This document shows positions 10,769-19,974 of a DNA stretch of 64,000 nt, piece after piece. The notes under the pieces are model-generated. The model did not search any database, had not been told where the DNA came from, and saw nothing but the letters and a program-made list of their open reading frames with translations. Every line of letters starts with the position of its first letter. Position 1 is the stretch's first letter. Origin of the DNA: Isoetes taiwanensis (lineage: Eukaryota > Streptophyta > Lycopodiopsida > Isoetales > Isoetaceae); NCBI GenBank assembly GCA_021234155.1, contig JAJEKV010000053.1, forward strand, positions 7,765,424 to 7,829,423, written 5' to 3'. The translations under genes were made by a program, and so were the position numbers.

Positions 10769-13700
10769 TTAATCTACACAAATCGACATGCCTGAGCCGA
10801 TTTCTTCGGAGATGACCTTGCCGTCCCATTGCTCCATAAACTGCGGGTACTGCTTTACTAGATCTTTCTTAAGTACCCACGTCGCGTCTTCCACTGGCAA
10901 GTGTTTCCACTTGACCAAATACTGGAGGAATTCTGATCTCCTCGTTTTCTTGAAAGCTTTATCAAGAATCAATTTTGGAACTATTTCCAGCTGCTCCTCC
11001 GTCATTTCCAACAACGTTGGAGTGTCCAAGACTTCGTCTGGATTTGGAGTATGCTTCTTCAACAAACTCACGTGGAAGACGTTATGAATCTTTAGGTGTG
11101 CTGGCAAGTCCAGCTTGTAGGATTGATTGCCTACTCTCTTGACTATTCTGAAAGGTCCAGCCCACCTTGGAGCAAGCTTCTTGCAATTCCCGATCCTGAG
11201 TTTCGCCTGCTTCACCTTGATCTTGAGCCATACATCATCCCCATCTTTGAACTCTCTGACTGTTCGATGCTTGTCGGCGATGCTCTTCTGACGACTTGTT
11301 GCTGCCAACAGATATCCTCGAACTTCTTCCACAAGCTGCTGCATATCGGCCAACATCTGCTGCGAAACTTCCACTTTTGACACGGGGTTGTGCCAAGTGT
11401 CTGGAGTTAGGCACTGATAGCCGTAATTTATCATAAACGGCGACATTTGGGATGATTACTGCTTGGTGCTATTGTATGCAAACTCCACCAAGTGAATAAA
11501 TTCTTCCCATATACTTTGCTTATTCCAGACATAGTTTCGCAGCATGTCCTCTAAAATCCTGTTGGTCCGCTCCGTTTGGCCATCCGTCTGCGGATGATAC
11601 GCCGTGCTCATGGATAGCTTGGTCTGGATTGTCGCAAAGAGGTCTTGCCAAAAGGCGCTCATGAACTTCGGATCCCTGTCGGATATAATCTCCCTTGGCA
11701 TGCCATGAAGCCTGAAGATCTCTTTGGTGAAGAGCTTTGCTGTATCCATAGCTGTATCTGTGGTCCTGCAAGGCACAAAATGTGCCATCTTAGACAACTT
11801 GTCGACCACTACCATCAAGGCATCCTTCCCTCTTGCTGTTCTTGGGAGTCCTGTGATGAAATCCATGCTGATTACCTCCCACTTAGCGTTTGGCACCGCT
11901 AATGGCTCCAGTGCCCCTGGAATTCGAAGCTGCTCCGCCTTTGTCTGCTGACATAGCTGGCATTCCTTGATGTAGCGAGCTATTTGCTTCTTCATTCCTG
12001 GCCAATAATAGTTGCTGCGTACTTTGAAATATGTTTTCATGAATCCCGCATGGCCAGCTATTGGGCTGTTGTGCGTGTCGTGGAGGATCAATTTCCTTAC
12101 ACCTGATGATTCGGGTACGCACAACTTGTTCTTATGGTATAACAGGTTGCCTTCCTTCTTAAAATGTTTAAAGGCTTCCCGCTCCTTATCTGTTCTAGCC
12201 TCCCTAGAGAGACTTGCCCATACTTCCTTGAAATCCACATCCGTTGGCAAGGACTCTTCAATCTTCTTACCAAAGTCGCTGGAGATCGTCGAAATTGCAT
12301 TGCAATGCACTCTAGTTGTCAGGGGATGCCTTGAAAGCACATCCGCTACCACATTGAGCTTCCCTGGCTTGTAGACTATATCAAAGTCGTACTCTTCAAG
12401 GAACTCCATCCACCTTCTCTGCCTCAGGTTGAGGTGTGGTTGCGTGAATACATATTGGAGGCTCTGGTGGTCTGTATCCAACTGGAACTTCCTTCCCAAA
12501 AGGTAGTGCCTCCAAATTCTTAATGCCCTGACAACCGCAAGCAATTCCTGATCGTGCGTGGGGTAGCGCGTTTCGGCGCCGTTCATCTTCCTGGAATCAT
12601 ACGCTACCACACGCTCTTCTTGCATAAGCACTGCACCTGTAGCTATCTTACTTGCGTCTGTCGCTACAAGCTTATCTTTCTCCGGGTCCGGCAGGGTTAA
12701 AACTGGGGCGGTTGTTAAAGCTTCCTTCAACAACTCAAACCCTGCTTGGGCTTTCTTGTGCCAATGCTCTGCCCAATCTTTCACTTTTTCTGCCCTCGTC
12801 AAGTCTGTTAACGGGGCCGCTATCTTAGCAAAGTTCTTCACGAACTTCCTGTAGTACCCTGCTAGGCCGAGAAAACTTCTCACTTCATGCACATTCTTCG
12901 GCGCCGGCCACTGAATGACGGCTTCAATCTTTGCAGGATCCGTCGAGATTCCTTCTGCTGAGATCACATGACCGAGGTACTCCACCTTCTCTGTTGCGAA
13001 GTGGCACTTCGACAACTTGGCGTACAACTGGTGCTTCTTCAACTTCTCCAGCACTCTTCTCAAGTGTTGTACATGCTCTTCAAGGGATCTGCTATACACC
13101 AAAATGTCATCAAAGAAAACAATCACAAAGGTGTCTAAAAACTCCCTGAAGATGTCGTTCATGAGCCTCATGAACGTTGCGGGGGCATTCGATAAGCTGA
13201 AAGGCATTACCGTGAACTCATAATGCCCATACCGCGTTCTGAAGGCGGTCTTATGGATATCTTTTTCTTTAATCCGGATCTGATGATAGCCTGACCTTAA
13301 GTCGATTTTGGAGAAGACCTTTGCACCTTGGAGCTGATCCATCAAGTCATCTGATCTTGGCAGCGCATACTTGTTCTTGATGGTGTGCTTGTTCAACTGC
13401 CTATAGTCTATGCACATCCTTAAACTACCATCCTTCTTCTTAACGAAGAGAATGGGCGCTCCAAATGGCGAGACACTAGGTCTAATGAAACCTAGGTCAA
13501 GCAGCTCCTGCAACTGCTTCTTTAGCTCCGACAACTCCTGCGTTGTCATTCTATATGGGGCCTTGCTTGCTGGCTTTGTTCCCGGTTCGAGTGCTATCTC
13601 ACACTCGACTCCCCTATAAGGAGGAAGCTGTTTGATCTCATCTGGAAAGAGATCATGGAACTCCGTGATCAGCTGAGCTATTTGCTTCGGCAACTTGCTG

Positions 13701-14200
13701 AGCCCCCTGTCTTCTTTGCTTTCCTCCGACTCTGGCTCATCAATCTCAAGCTTGAAGATGTATGCCACCTGCTCGCTCTTGATGCACTTGAATAGCCACT
13801 TAGAAGACATGCACTGCATGATGGGAACAACTTCCTTACCTGTGATTTCGATGATCTTGCCGTCGGGCGTTGGGAAGGTCACCTTCCGCTTTCCATAGTC
13901 GGTAATGGCCCCTGCTGGCCCAAGGTACTCCATCCCTATGATCAAGTCGTACTTGCCAATGCCCATTACTTCTGCCCCCATCTGGATATTAATCCCTGGC
14001 AAGTCGATGTCGAAGTTGATTCTCTTGCCTGCCGTCTGCCTTACTGCACCACTTACTAAGACCACGGGCCTTGGCTTTGACTTTAATGGTTTCAACTTCA
14101 ACATTTGAACCATTCTGGGGGATGCAAAGTTATGGCTACTTCCCGAGTCTATCAAGACTATGAACGACTTGGCCTTGGCCTTCCCTACTGTGGAAATTAC
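10769..14200 (-). pseudogene. pol: Chromovirus pol: protease, RT, RNase H, integrase, chromodomain
   Basis: The protease motif is [10 protein letters not shown] (about 14155). The RT has the [16 protein letters not shown] lead-in, [14 protein letters not shown] and an active site FFDDIL. RNase H has the [13 protein letters not shown] strand and a TDHQSL motif. Integrase has an HHCC finger ([13 protein letters not shown] ... CQLCQQ) and the DDE motifs [16 protein letters not shown] and [11 protein letters not shown] chromodomain follows near the C-terminus (VEIVPKLILDKAFKKTRR, then [16 protein letters not shown]). One TAA at 11456-11458 interrupts the frame just after EFAYNSTKQ, where the plus-strand copy has GAG. 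Otherwise the frame stays open. The enzyme makes and integrates the element's cDNA. Confidence 0.93.
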
Positions 14201-14252
14201 TTTTATCTTGGCTCTCGCTTGCTCAGTATCTATTGCGGCAAAGATATGACAC

Positions 14253-15506
14253 TCACCACGAATGTAGTCGCAGCCTTTCCTCGCCCGCCGCCGTCGACGG
14301 GATGTCCCAATCTCCCAACTCCGCTAGTGCTGCACTCATGACGTAGGGGCAGTTTGCTGTCCTATGGCCTGGCTGGAAGCACCTGAAGCAAAGCTGCTTT
14401 TCTATGCACTCTGTCTTTTTCCTTGGGCATCGCCGCAAAAGGATCGCACTACTTTGGAGTAGTTTGACCCCTCCTGCTTGTCCTTGAAGGACACCTGCTT
14501 CTTCTCCTGCTGTTTCCCCTGGTTGCCACCATATGGGGCTCTAGCTGGACCTGGACTGGCTGCCCTAGGGCTATAGCTTCCTGTCGCCTTGCCTTTATCC
14601 TGGAAATACTGCTGCTTTTGCCCGCTATTCTGAGGTCCCGTCCCCTGCAAGCTTATAGCCTTGGACTCCGCTTCTGATACTGTCCTAGGGTTTATTGCTC
14701 TCACAAGCTTGCGGATCTCCTCATTCAGCCCCTCAATTATAGCTTTCTACTGCATGCTTCTCTCCCAACTTGGGCACATACAGCCTTAGCCTCATGAATT
14801 CCTCTGTATATTTCTGGACTGATTTGTTGCCTTGCTGCAACCTATAGAACTGCTGCATCATAGTGGACTTATGTTCCCTTGGGACGTAATGGCGCTTGAA
14901 GGCTTTAGCAAACTTCCTGAACTTACAAGCATCCCTGCTTAAGCCATGTGCCTTTGCATAACCCTTCCACCAAATCCGTGCGGCTCCTTTCAAGTTGGCT
15001 GTTGCCACTCTTCCTTTGTCTTTATCTTTCATGCCATAAGCATTGCCGTATTCACTCATTTCGTCCAGCCATGCCTCCGCTTCTAATCCTGACCTGTTCT
15101 CCCCTGAGAACTGTTCCAGTTTCCGGGCCTTCCATACATTGCCCAGTGCGGAATCTACCTTCTTCTGGTAGTCAGAGGCCCTGGTGTCTCTTTGTCGTCC
15201 ATCTGGGGTGTTCCTCTGCCTTCCCTCTTCAGTGTTCCTTTGCCTTTCATCTGTTCGGTTCTGGGTCTGCTCTTCTTCTTCCTCGGAGTCGGAGTCTGAG
15301 CCTGAGCTTGAGTCGGAAGATTCCGGACTGGAGGATCTCCTTGTCTTGCTCCTCCTTTTGTCCCTTCCTGCTCTCCGAGCTGATGCTTGCGGCAACTGAG
15401 CGTTGCCCACCGAACCCACTCCTGCTTGCGCGGACAGCAAGGCCTTTATCTGCTCCAGGTCCGTCCTCATCTGGGATATCTCCTCCTCTGGGGTCATGGG
15501 TTCCAT
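14253..15506 (-). pseudogene. gag: Chromovirus gag, three frameshifts
   Basis: The first in-frame ATGs are at 15506 and 15497 (MEPMTPEEEI). The second is conserved in the plus-strand copy as MSPEAV. After a Ser/Asp/Glu-rich region, capsid begins at DYQKKVDSALGNVWKARKLE and contains the WWKGYAKAHGLSRD and AFKRHYVPREHKS segments. The frame is lost near 14735 (one extra A after ESY), regained, lost again near 14425, and lost once more near 14253. A single zinc knuckle, CFRCFQPGHRTANC, lies near 14375. Gag and pol were originally one open frame, as the plus-strand copy shows. Confidence 0.88.
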
Positions 15507-15783
15507 TTCTTCAAATAGGTTTCTTGCCGGGGGTGGTCTGGGCGGGGTCTGTTCTTCCCTAAGTTCTCGCAGTTGTCGTTCCCCTGCGTTTAGGCCTCTA
15601 GCTGCATACACAAGTGATTCATGGCTATATGGTTAGTTTTCCTTGTTCTCTTGCATTGTTTATGTTTGTTGGTATAGTTGTGGGGCAAAAATACATCAAC
15701 GAAACATTTAAAATGCAACAAAGATTATATTCATATATTATATAATATTTTAGTACAAAAAGTCTCCGGGATCAAGAGTCTAA

Positions 15784-17307
15784 CTAGTCTTGAAATCGCC
15801 GGTAAGACGGGTTGTCCTCAAGGAACTTCTTAACTTGGGCCGTTCCTACTGAGTGACCCAAGTTCCTGATGATGCTTGCTGACGAGCCACCCTGCAAGGC
15901 TCTCGCCAGGTCTTCCACCCTGCGGTCGGATCTGAGGGCCGCGGTCACCGCCAATCTCGCCTGACGTCTATGGGGTATGGCGAAGTCGAAGAGGTCAAGT
16001 GCCATTGCCCTCTTGACTAGGACAGCATAGTCGACGTTTGTTGCTATTCGAGCATGCCTGCCGAAGCCCGAGAGTGCAATCAGCATGAACACTCCTTCTT
16101 CACCCCTGGGGCTGAACTTGTAGTGTATCACCGCTACTCTCCCATCTAGCAGCAGCGGCAGATAGTACCTGAGCGACCTGTCATTGTGTGTCGCCGAAGC
16201 TTCTCCGCTTGTTTGGCCTCCAGCTCTGTGCCGCCCGGCGTACTCGTCGACCTCGATCTCAGTCAGCTCCCTGTAATCTTCAATTGTGGAGTCGACTCGT
16301 CTGAGGTCAATTCCTGCTCCTCTTGCCGGGGGTGGTGTCGAAGGCCTGTCCGTTAGGATGCTCGTGGTCTTTCCATGGATCCCCATCTGTTCTTGGAGGG
16401 CGAGGAACTCCTCCTCTGTTGGTAGCTCCCGCTCGTCCATCATTTGCCTGATGCTGTTGTAGGCCTGGATATCGGAAGTCGCTTTCCCTGTGTAGGTATC
16501 GGCTTCCCTCACTTGAAGCGGAAAGTCCGAGGCTCCCCGGACGATGAAGTCGTCCATGTCGGTCTGCCGCCGCTGGTGAAGCAGTTCGTCCAATCTGAGC
16601 TCCCTCTCCCTGCATTCGGGAAGGTTCTGAATGTCGCTGAGGAGTAGATACTCCTCTCCGTTGATGATGATAGGGGCTAGGCTTGTGATGCCTAGCCCAA
16701 GTGGGGGAGCAACTCTGATTGTCTGTCGGCTCTGCTCGAAGTTGATCAATTCCTGCTCTGCTTGGCGCCGTTCTTCGTCTGAGTCGAGCTCCGAGTATTC
16801 CTCGTCGTCCGACTCCTCTTCGTCTTCTCTTGCTTCTTGTTCCTGCTGATACTGCAAAAGCATCTGCTCTTCCTTTTGCACTGCTATGGGATCCACCTCC
16901 ATCGGAGGGATAGAGGTTGCTCCCATCGGGTTTTCGGCGCGATGGGATAAGAAAATGGCTAGGGCGGCGGTGTAGGAGAAATACTTGGTCCTGTTGGCTG
17001 TCAGGACCATGTAGTCAGGTAGCCTCTGCGCCTTGTTGGTTAAGTACTTGGCGATGTTGGGGACATCACCCAAGGCGGCTTGAAGGGATGGGCGGGGAAC
17101 GAAGTATCCTATACAAGGGGGGACCTGAACAGGGGAGGGTCCTACCCTAGCTTGAAATTCTGCTAGCACTTGCCTATATGCTGGGGTTGCATTTAGCGTA
17201 GCTTGGATGTCAATTTCTTTCCCAAAGACTTGGAAGATGTCGTTGACATCCGCCTCGGCAGCATGGGCACTGGCGCTGTACCATCGCCCGAAGTCAGCAG
17301 TGGCCAT
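15784..17307 (-). CDS. Chromovirus accessory ORF2, unknown conserved protein, 507 aa
   Basis: I do not recognise the family. The ORF is intact and starts MATADFGRWYSASAH, collinear with the plus-strand copy (MAPSNFERWYNAASH). Shared blocks lie at the N-terminus (RWY...FxVFxxxxDxxATL, then PDYM...NRxKYxS near 95-115), in the middle (GIT(S/A)LxPIxIxGEEY near 205-220, RxDELL near 240, SDIxAYxxIR near 275) and in a C-terminal domain from about 380 (LRYYLP, FSPRGEE, LIALSGFG, RNLG). An acidic stretch at about 155-190 (EEQMLLQYQQEQ, then DEEESDDEE) is low complexity. No signal peptide or membrane segment is evident. Its position between the H3-like ORF and gag, with its own TATA-like box, suggests a separately expressed accessory factor. 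Confidence 0.85.
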   Translation of the reverse strand: MATADFGRWYSASAHAAEADVNDIFQVFGKEIDIQATLNATPAYRQVLAEFQARVGPSPVQVPPCIGYFVPRPSLQAALGDVPNIAKYLTNKAQRLPDYMVLTANRTKYFSYTAALAIFLSHRAENPMGATSIPPMEVDPIAVQKEEQMLLQYQQEQEAREDEEESDDEEYSELDSDEERRQAEQELINFEQSRQTIRVAPPLGLGITSLAPIIINGEEYLLLSDIQNLPECRERELRLDELLHQRRQTDMDDFIVRGASDFPLQVREADTYTGKATSDIQAYNSIRQMMDERELPTEEEFLALQEQMGIHGKTTSILTDRPSTPPPARGAGIDLRRVDSTIEDYRELTEIEVDEYAGRHRAGGQTSGEASATHNDRSLRYYLPLLLDGRVAVIHYKFSPRGEEGVFMLIALSGFGRHARIATNVDYAVLVKRAMALDLFDFAIPHRRQARLAVTAALRSDRRVEDLARALQGGSSASIIRNLGHSVGTAQVKKFLEDNPSYRRFQD

Positions 17308-17420
17308 TGATCTAGCGAAGAAGAGAGTATCAAACGGATGCAGAAGCGCCTCAGGGAGCTGGGAGATCGCCTAAGCAGTAGAGAGCAAACTTGCAGGGTG
17401 CTAAATGAGAAATGGGGAAC

Positions 17421-17429
17421 TTATTTATA
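17421..17429 (-). promoter_or_regulatory. TATA-like box before ORF2
   Basis: TATAAATAA on the minus strand, about 115 bp before the ORF2 ATG at 17307. The plus-strand element has TATAAAAATAG at nearly the same distance. A separate ORF2 promoter is inferred. Confidence 0.55.
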
Positions 17430-17609
17430 GAATTGGGGGAAACCCTAATTTTTGGATGACCTAGATTTTACTGAGATCAGGTGATTCTGATCTATTGAGG
17501 GATGCAATTGCAAGTTTGAAGACTATTTCTAGGGTTTGAGCATGCTAAGGACAACTAATGAGCCTATTGCAACAATTTGGAGATCATTTGGTGAAGAAAA
17601 TGGTACGAG

Positions 17610-17676
17610 GTCTCACACGTTGCGCCCAGACCGATTTTGAGAATCTCATTTTCTGTCCTGGCGCGACGTGTGAGAC
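17610..17676. repeat. 67-nt palindrome, ORF2-proximal copy
   Basis: The arms GTCTCACACGTTGCGCC (17610-17626) and GGCGCGACGTGTGAGAC (17660-17676) pair over 17 positions with one mismatch. The loop is 33 nt and contains CTGTCCT. It lies about 180 bp upstream of the ORF2 TATA box. It is one of four copies in this element, all exactly 67 nt. Confidence 0.9.
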
Positions 17677-17808
17677 ATGGGTCCTAATTGGGCTAGGCTT
17701 ACTCAATTTAAGTGATCTAAGGCTGTAATTCCACTAAACTCATCGAGTTAGGCAAGATTGACCCCTTATTTGGTCGATTTGGAGCTGTTTTGGGCATTTT
17801 TGGGCATG

Positions 17809-17875
17809 GTCTCACACGTTGCGCCCAGTCCGAAAATGAGAATCTCATGTTCTGTCCTGGCGCGACGTGTGAGAC
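17809..17875. repeat. 67-nt palindrome, ORF2-distal copy
   Basis: The arms are the same as in the copy at 17610, at 17809-17825 and 17859-17875, with a slightly different loop. The start-to-start spacing of the pair is 199 bp. Confidence 0.9.
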
Positions 17876-18019
17876 ATCGTCTCAATTTTGCTCAAAAGCT
17901 CCAATTTGACTAAAACAAAAGCTAGAATTCTATAACTTAACTTAATTAAACTAGATCAGACATGTTATTTACTTCCAAAATTCTTTATATTAACAAAATT
18001 TACAGTTATTTACAAAATC

Positions 18020-19333
18020 TCAAGGGCGTTCTCCCTTGATGTGTGAGGCCAGATGCATGTCTTGCTTCATGAGGGTGACCCTCTTTGCGTGTACCGTGCA
18101 GGCCAATGAATCTTCAAAGTGCTGCACTATTTTCGCCTCTGCTGCCTCCTGTAAGCACAGCAACATTTCATCCGTCACCCGCATGTCTGTATTATACTCC
18201 TGCATGACCTCTCGGACCAAACGTTGAAACGGTGCCCGGGGGATCAGGAGTCCGTAGCTCCTCTGGAAGTGCCGGATTTCCTTGAGCGCCCTGTTCTCCA
18301 GCTTCTTTCTGCCGGCCCGCTTCTTTCCTGGTGCTCTGGGAGGTTTCGGCTTTGGTGGGGGTGGCTTCAGAGTCTGCTTCGGGGGTACTCCACCTTCAAC
18401 TGTCCTCACCCGATGCTCCTGAAAGTAGGCATTGTATGCCTCCCACTTCTCCATATAGGAGTTGTGCTCCCTAATTCTCTTCTGATAGACCTTGACAGGG
18501 TCTATCACATACGCCTCCCGTTGGGGTCGCGGGGCTTTAACCCTATCCCACGTCGGGAGAGGTGGGGGCTTCGCCAACTGTCCCGCCTCCTCCTGTTCCT
18601 GTGCTACCTGCTCAGGGGCTTCTTCCTCTACGACCAGGGGTTTTGAAGAGCTTGCTCCCTCTGCGCCAGGCACGTAGTCTTCATCCGAGTCGTCAGTAGT
18701 AGGCGGGGTCTCTTCGCCTGATGGTTCATTGATGTTGATCCCCGCTCCTCGCTTGCCGACCTTCACGACCTTCCTCTTGCCCGCCTTAATGGCTTTGGCC
18801 TTCCTCTTCTTGGGCTGGCTGGCAGGGGTCGGGTCGTCTTCCCGACTCTTCGTCCTCCGCTCCCGGCGGTGCTCTTTGGCTTCATACTTGCTGATGAAGC
18901 GTGCAAGATCGGCTTCTTCTGCGGGGCTGAGTGTTGGCTGCCGCTGCTCTTCTCTTCCCTGTTCTTCCTGCAGGTGGGTCTCAGCCTGGGGTTGCTCCTG
19001 GGCTGTTGACTGGTCCGCCTGCTCCCGCTGCTCCTCCTGTGGTTGGGCCTCAGCCTGGGGTTGCTCCTGGGCTGTTGACTGCCCTGTCTTCTCCTGCTGT
19101 TCCCCGCTTCTTCCCTCCTCTTGTGCGATCTCCTCGAGGATTTGGTGCATGATGTCTGGCCGGTCGTCCTCTATGAGCTCCGTATGGTCGCTCCGATCCG
19201 ATCCTGCATCCTCGCTCGAAGAAGATTCATGGAGAAGGCGTTCCCGAAGGACTCTCTGAAAGAGGCCAGAGCCGCTGGCGCTGGAGGATCCGCTTCGGCT
19301 AGGCTTCCTTGCAGTCTGTTTGGTGCGGGCCAT
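18020..19333 (-). CDS. Retrotransposon-encoded histone H3-like protein, ORF1, 437 aa
   Basis: The ORF is intact. Two ATGs are adjacent (19336, 19333); the second gives [10 protein letters not shown], identical to the start of histone H3 (A1-K9 of the mature tail, so K4 and K9 are present). Position 10 is P instead of S. About 340 residues of linker follow: Ser/Asp-rich, then Gln/Glu repeats (STAQEQPQAE twice), Lys-rich (KKRKAKAIKAGKRK), and a conserved block ending VEGGVPPKQTLKPPPPKP. The last 88 residues are an H3 fold, from LKEIRHFQ through RAPFQRLVRE, LQEAAEA and HAKRVTLM to IKGERP. They align to H3 residues 48-135 without a gap, 47 of 88 identical by hand. Loop 1 has canonical H3 length, unlike CENH3. 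The K27 and K36 regions are absent. A nucleosomal or H3-mimic role is inferred. Confidence 0.93.
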   Translation of the reverse strand: MARTKQTARKPSRSGSSSASGSGLFQRVLRERLLHESSSSEDAGSDRSDHTELIEDDRPDIMHQILEEIAQEEGRSGEQQEKTGQSTAQEQPQAEAQPQEEQREQADQSTAQEQPQAETHLQEEQGREEQRQPTLSPAEEADLARFISKYEAKEHRRERRTKSREDDPTPASQPKKRKAKAIKAGKRKVVKVGKRGAGININEPSGEETPPTTDDSDEDYVPGAEGASSSKPLVVEEEAPEQVAQEQEEAGQLAKPPPLPTWDRVKAPRPQREAYVIDPVKVYQKRIREHNSYMEKWEAYNAYFQEHRVRTVEGGVPPKQTLKPPPPKPKPPRAPGKKRAGRKKLENRALKEIRHFQRSYGLLIPRAPFQRLVREVMQEYNTDMRVTDEMLLCLQEAAEAKIVQHFEDSLACTVHAKRVTLMKQDMHLASHIKGERP

Positions 19334-19433
19334 CATTTGACGGTTTGTGGATCGAAGCTAAGCGCCAGAAGATCGCCTTGGCAATCACGAGCGAAGTTCT
19401 AAGGAAGAACACGAAAATGGGAGGGGTCTAGGT

Positions 19434-19442
19434 CTATTTATA
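19434..19442 (-). promoter_or_regulatory. TATA-like box before the H3-like ORF1
   Basis: TATAAATAG on the minus strand, 98 bp before the ORF1 ATG pair. It lies far inside the element, more than 500 bp downstream of the LTR, so it would be an internal promoter distinct from the LTR promoter. Confidence 0.55.
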
Positions 19443-19517
19443 GGGGCCAATTTTTAGGTCAACTTTTAACTACCTTTTTGGGTTGCCTAAAGCATCTAAA
19501 ACACCTAATTAAGCAAG

Positions 19518-19584
19518 GTCTCACACGTTGCGCCCAGCCCGAAAATGAAAAAGTCATTTCCTGTCCTGGCGCGACGTGTGAGAC
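19518..19584. repeat. 67-nt palindrome, ORF1-proximal copy
   Basis: Arms GTCTCACACGTTGCGCC (19518-19534) and GGCGCGACGTGTGAGAC (19568-19584). It sits about 75 bp upstream of the ORF1 TATA-like box. Confidence 0.9.
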
Positions 19585-19704
19585 ATGGTGGGACCCACTA
19601 TTAAATTAACATGTAACATGCTAATTCTACTGATTCTTAGCTTAAAATTAGAATTATCAAGTTATTTTACTGTAATTTACAACTTTTCGGTGTCAAAGCT
19701 GAAT

Positions 19705-19771
19705 GTCTCACACGTTGCGCCGAGCCCGAAAATGGAAATCTCATTTCCTGTCCTGGCGCGACGTGTGAGAC
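19705..19771. repeat. 67-nt palindrome, ORF1-distal copy
   Basis: Same arms as the other three copies, at 19705-19721 and 19755-19771. It is 187 bp from the proximal copy. Loops differ between copies while arms stay constant, which points to selection on the arms or to recent duplication. Confidence 0.9.
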
Positions 19772-19961
19772 CACCCTACTTTTTGGATGTTGGCTCACCA
19801 ATTTTAGTCTTTTTACGTTTTCATTCATTTTAACTGTTACTAGCTTAGCATAACTACAAAAATGAGAAAAAAATTTCCCATTTTTCGAGGTTTAAGGATC
19901 CTATCAAGTTAGTGCTACTGGGAACATGGCCAGTGCTTTGCTCTTGGTCTCCAAGAACATT

Positions 19962-19973
19962 GCTCTGATACCA
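19962..19973 (-). promoter_or_regulatory. Primer-binding site, initiator Met tRNA
   Basis: In element sense the sequence is TGGTATCAGAGC, one base after the LTR end CGTCACA. This is the standard plant retrotransposon PBS for initiator methionine tRNA. Confidence 0.93.
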
Positions 19974-19974
19974 C

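Noticed and set aside
18020..19333. H3-like ORF as a CENH3 (centromeric histone)
   Set aside because: Loop 1 of the fold has canonical H3 length and the tail is canonical, whereas CENH3 has a divergent tail and usually a longer loop 1.
18224..19402. Several plus-strand open frames opposite the minus-strand H3-like ORF
   Set aside because: Antisense shadows of low-complexity Ser/Glu/Gln coding sequence.
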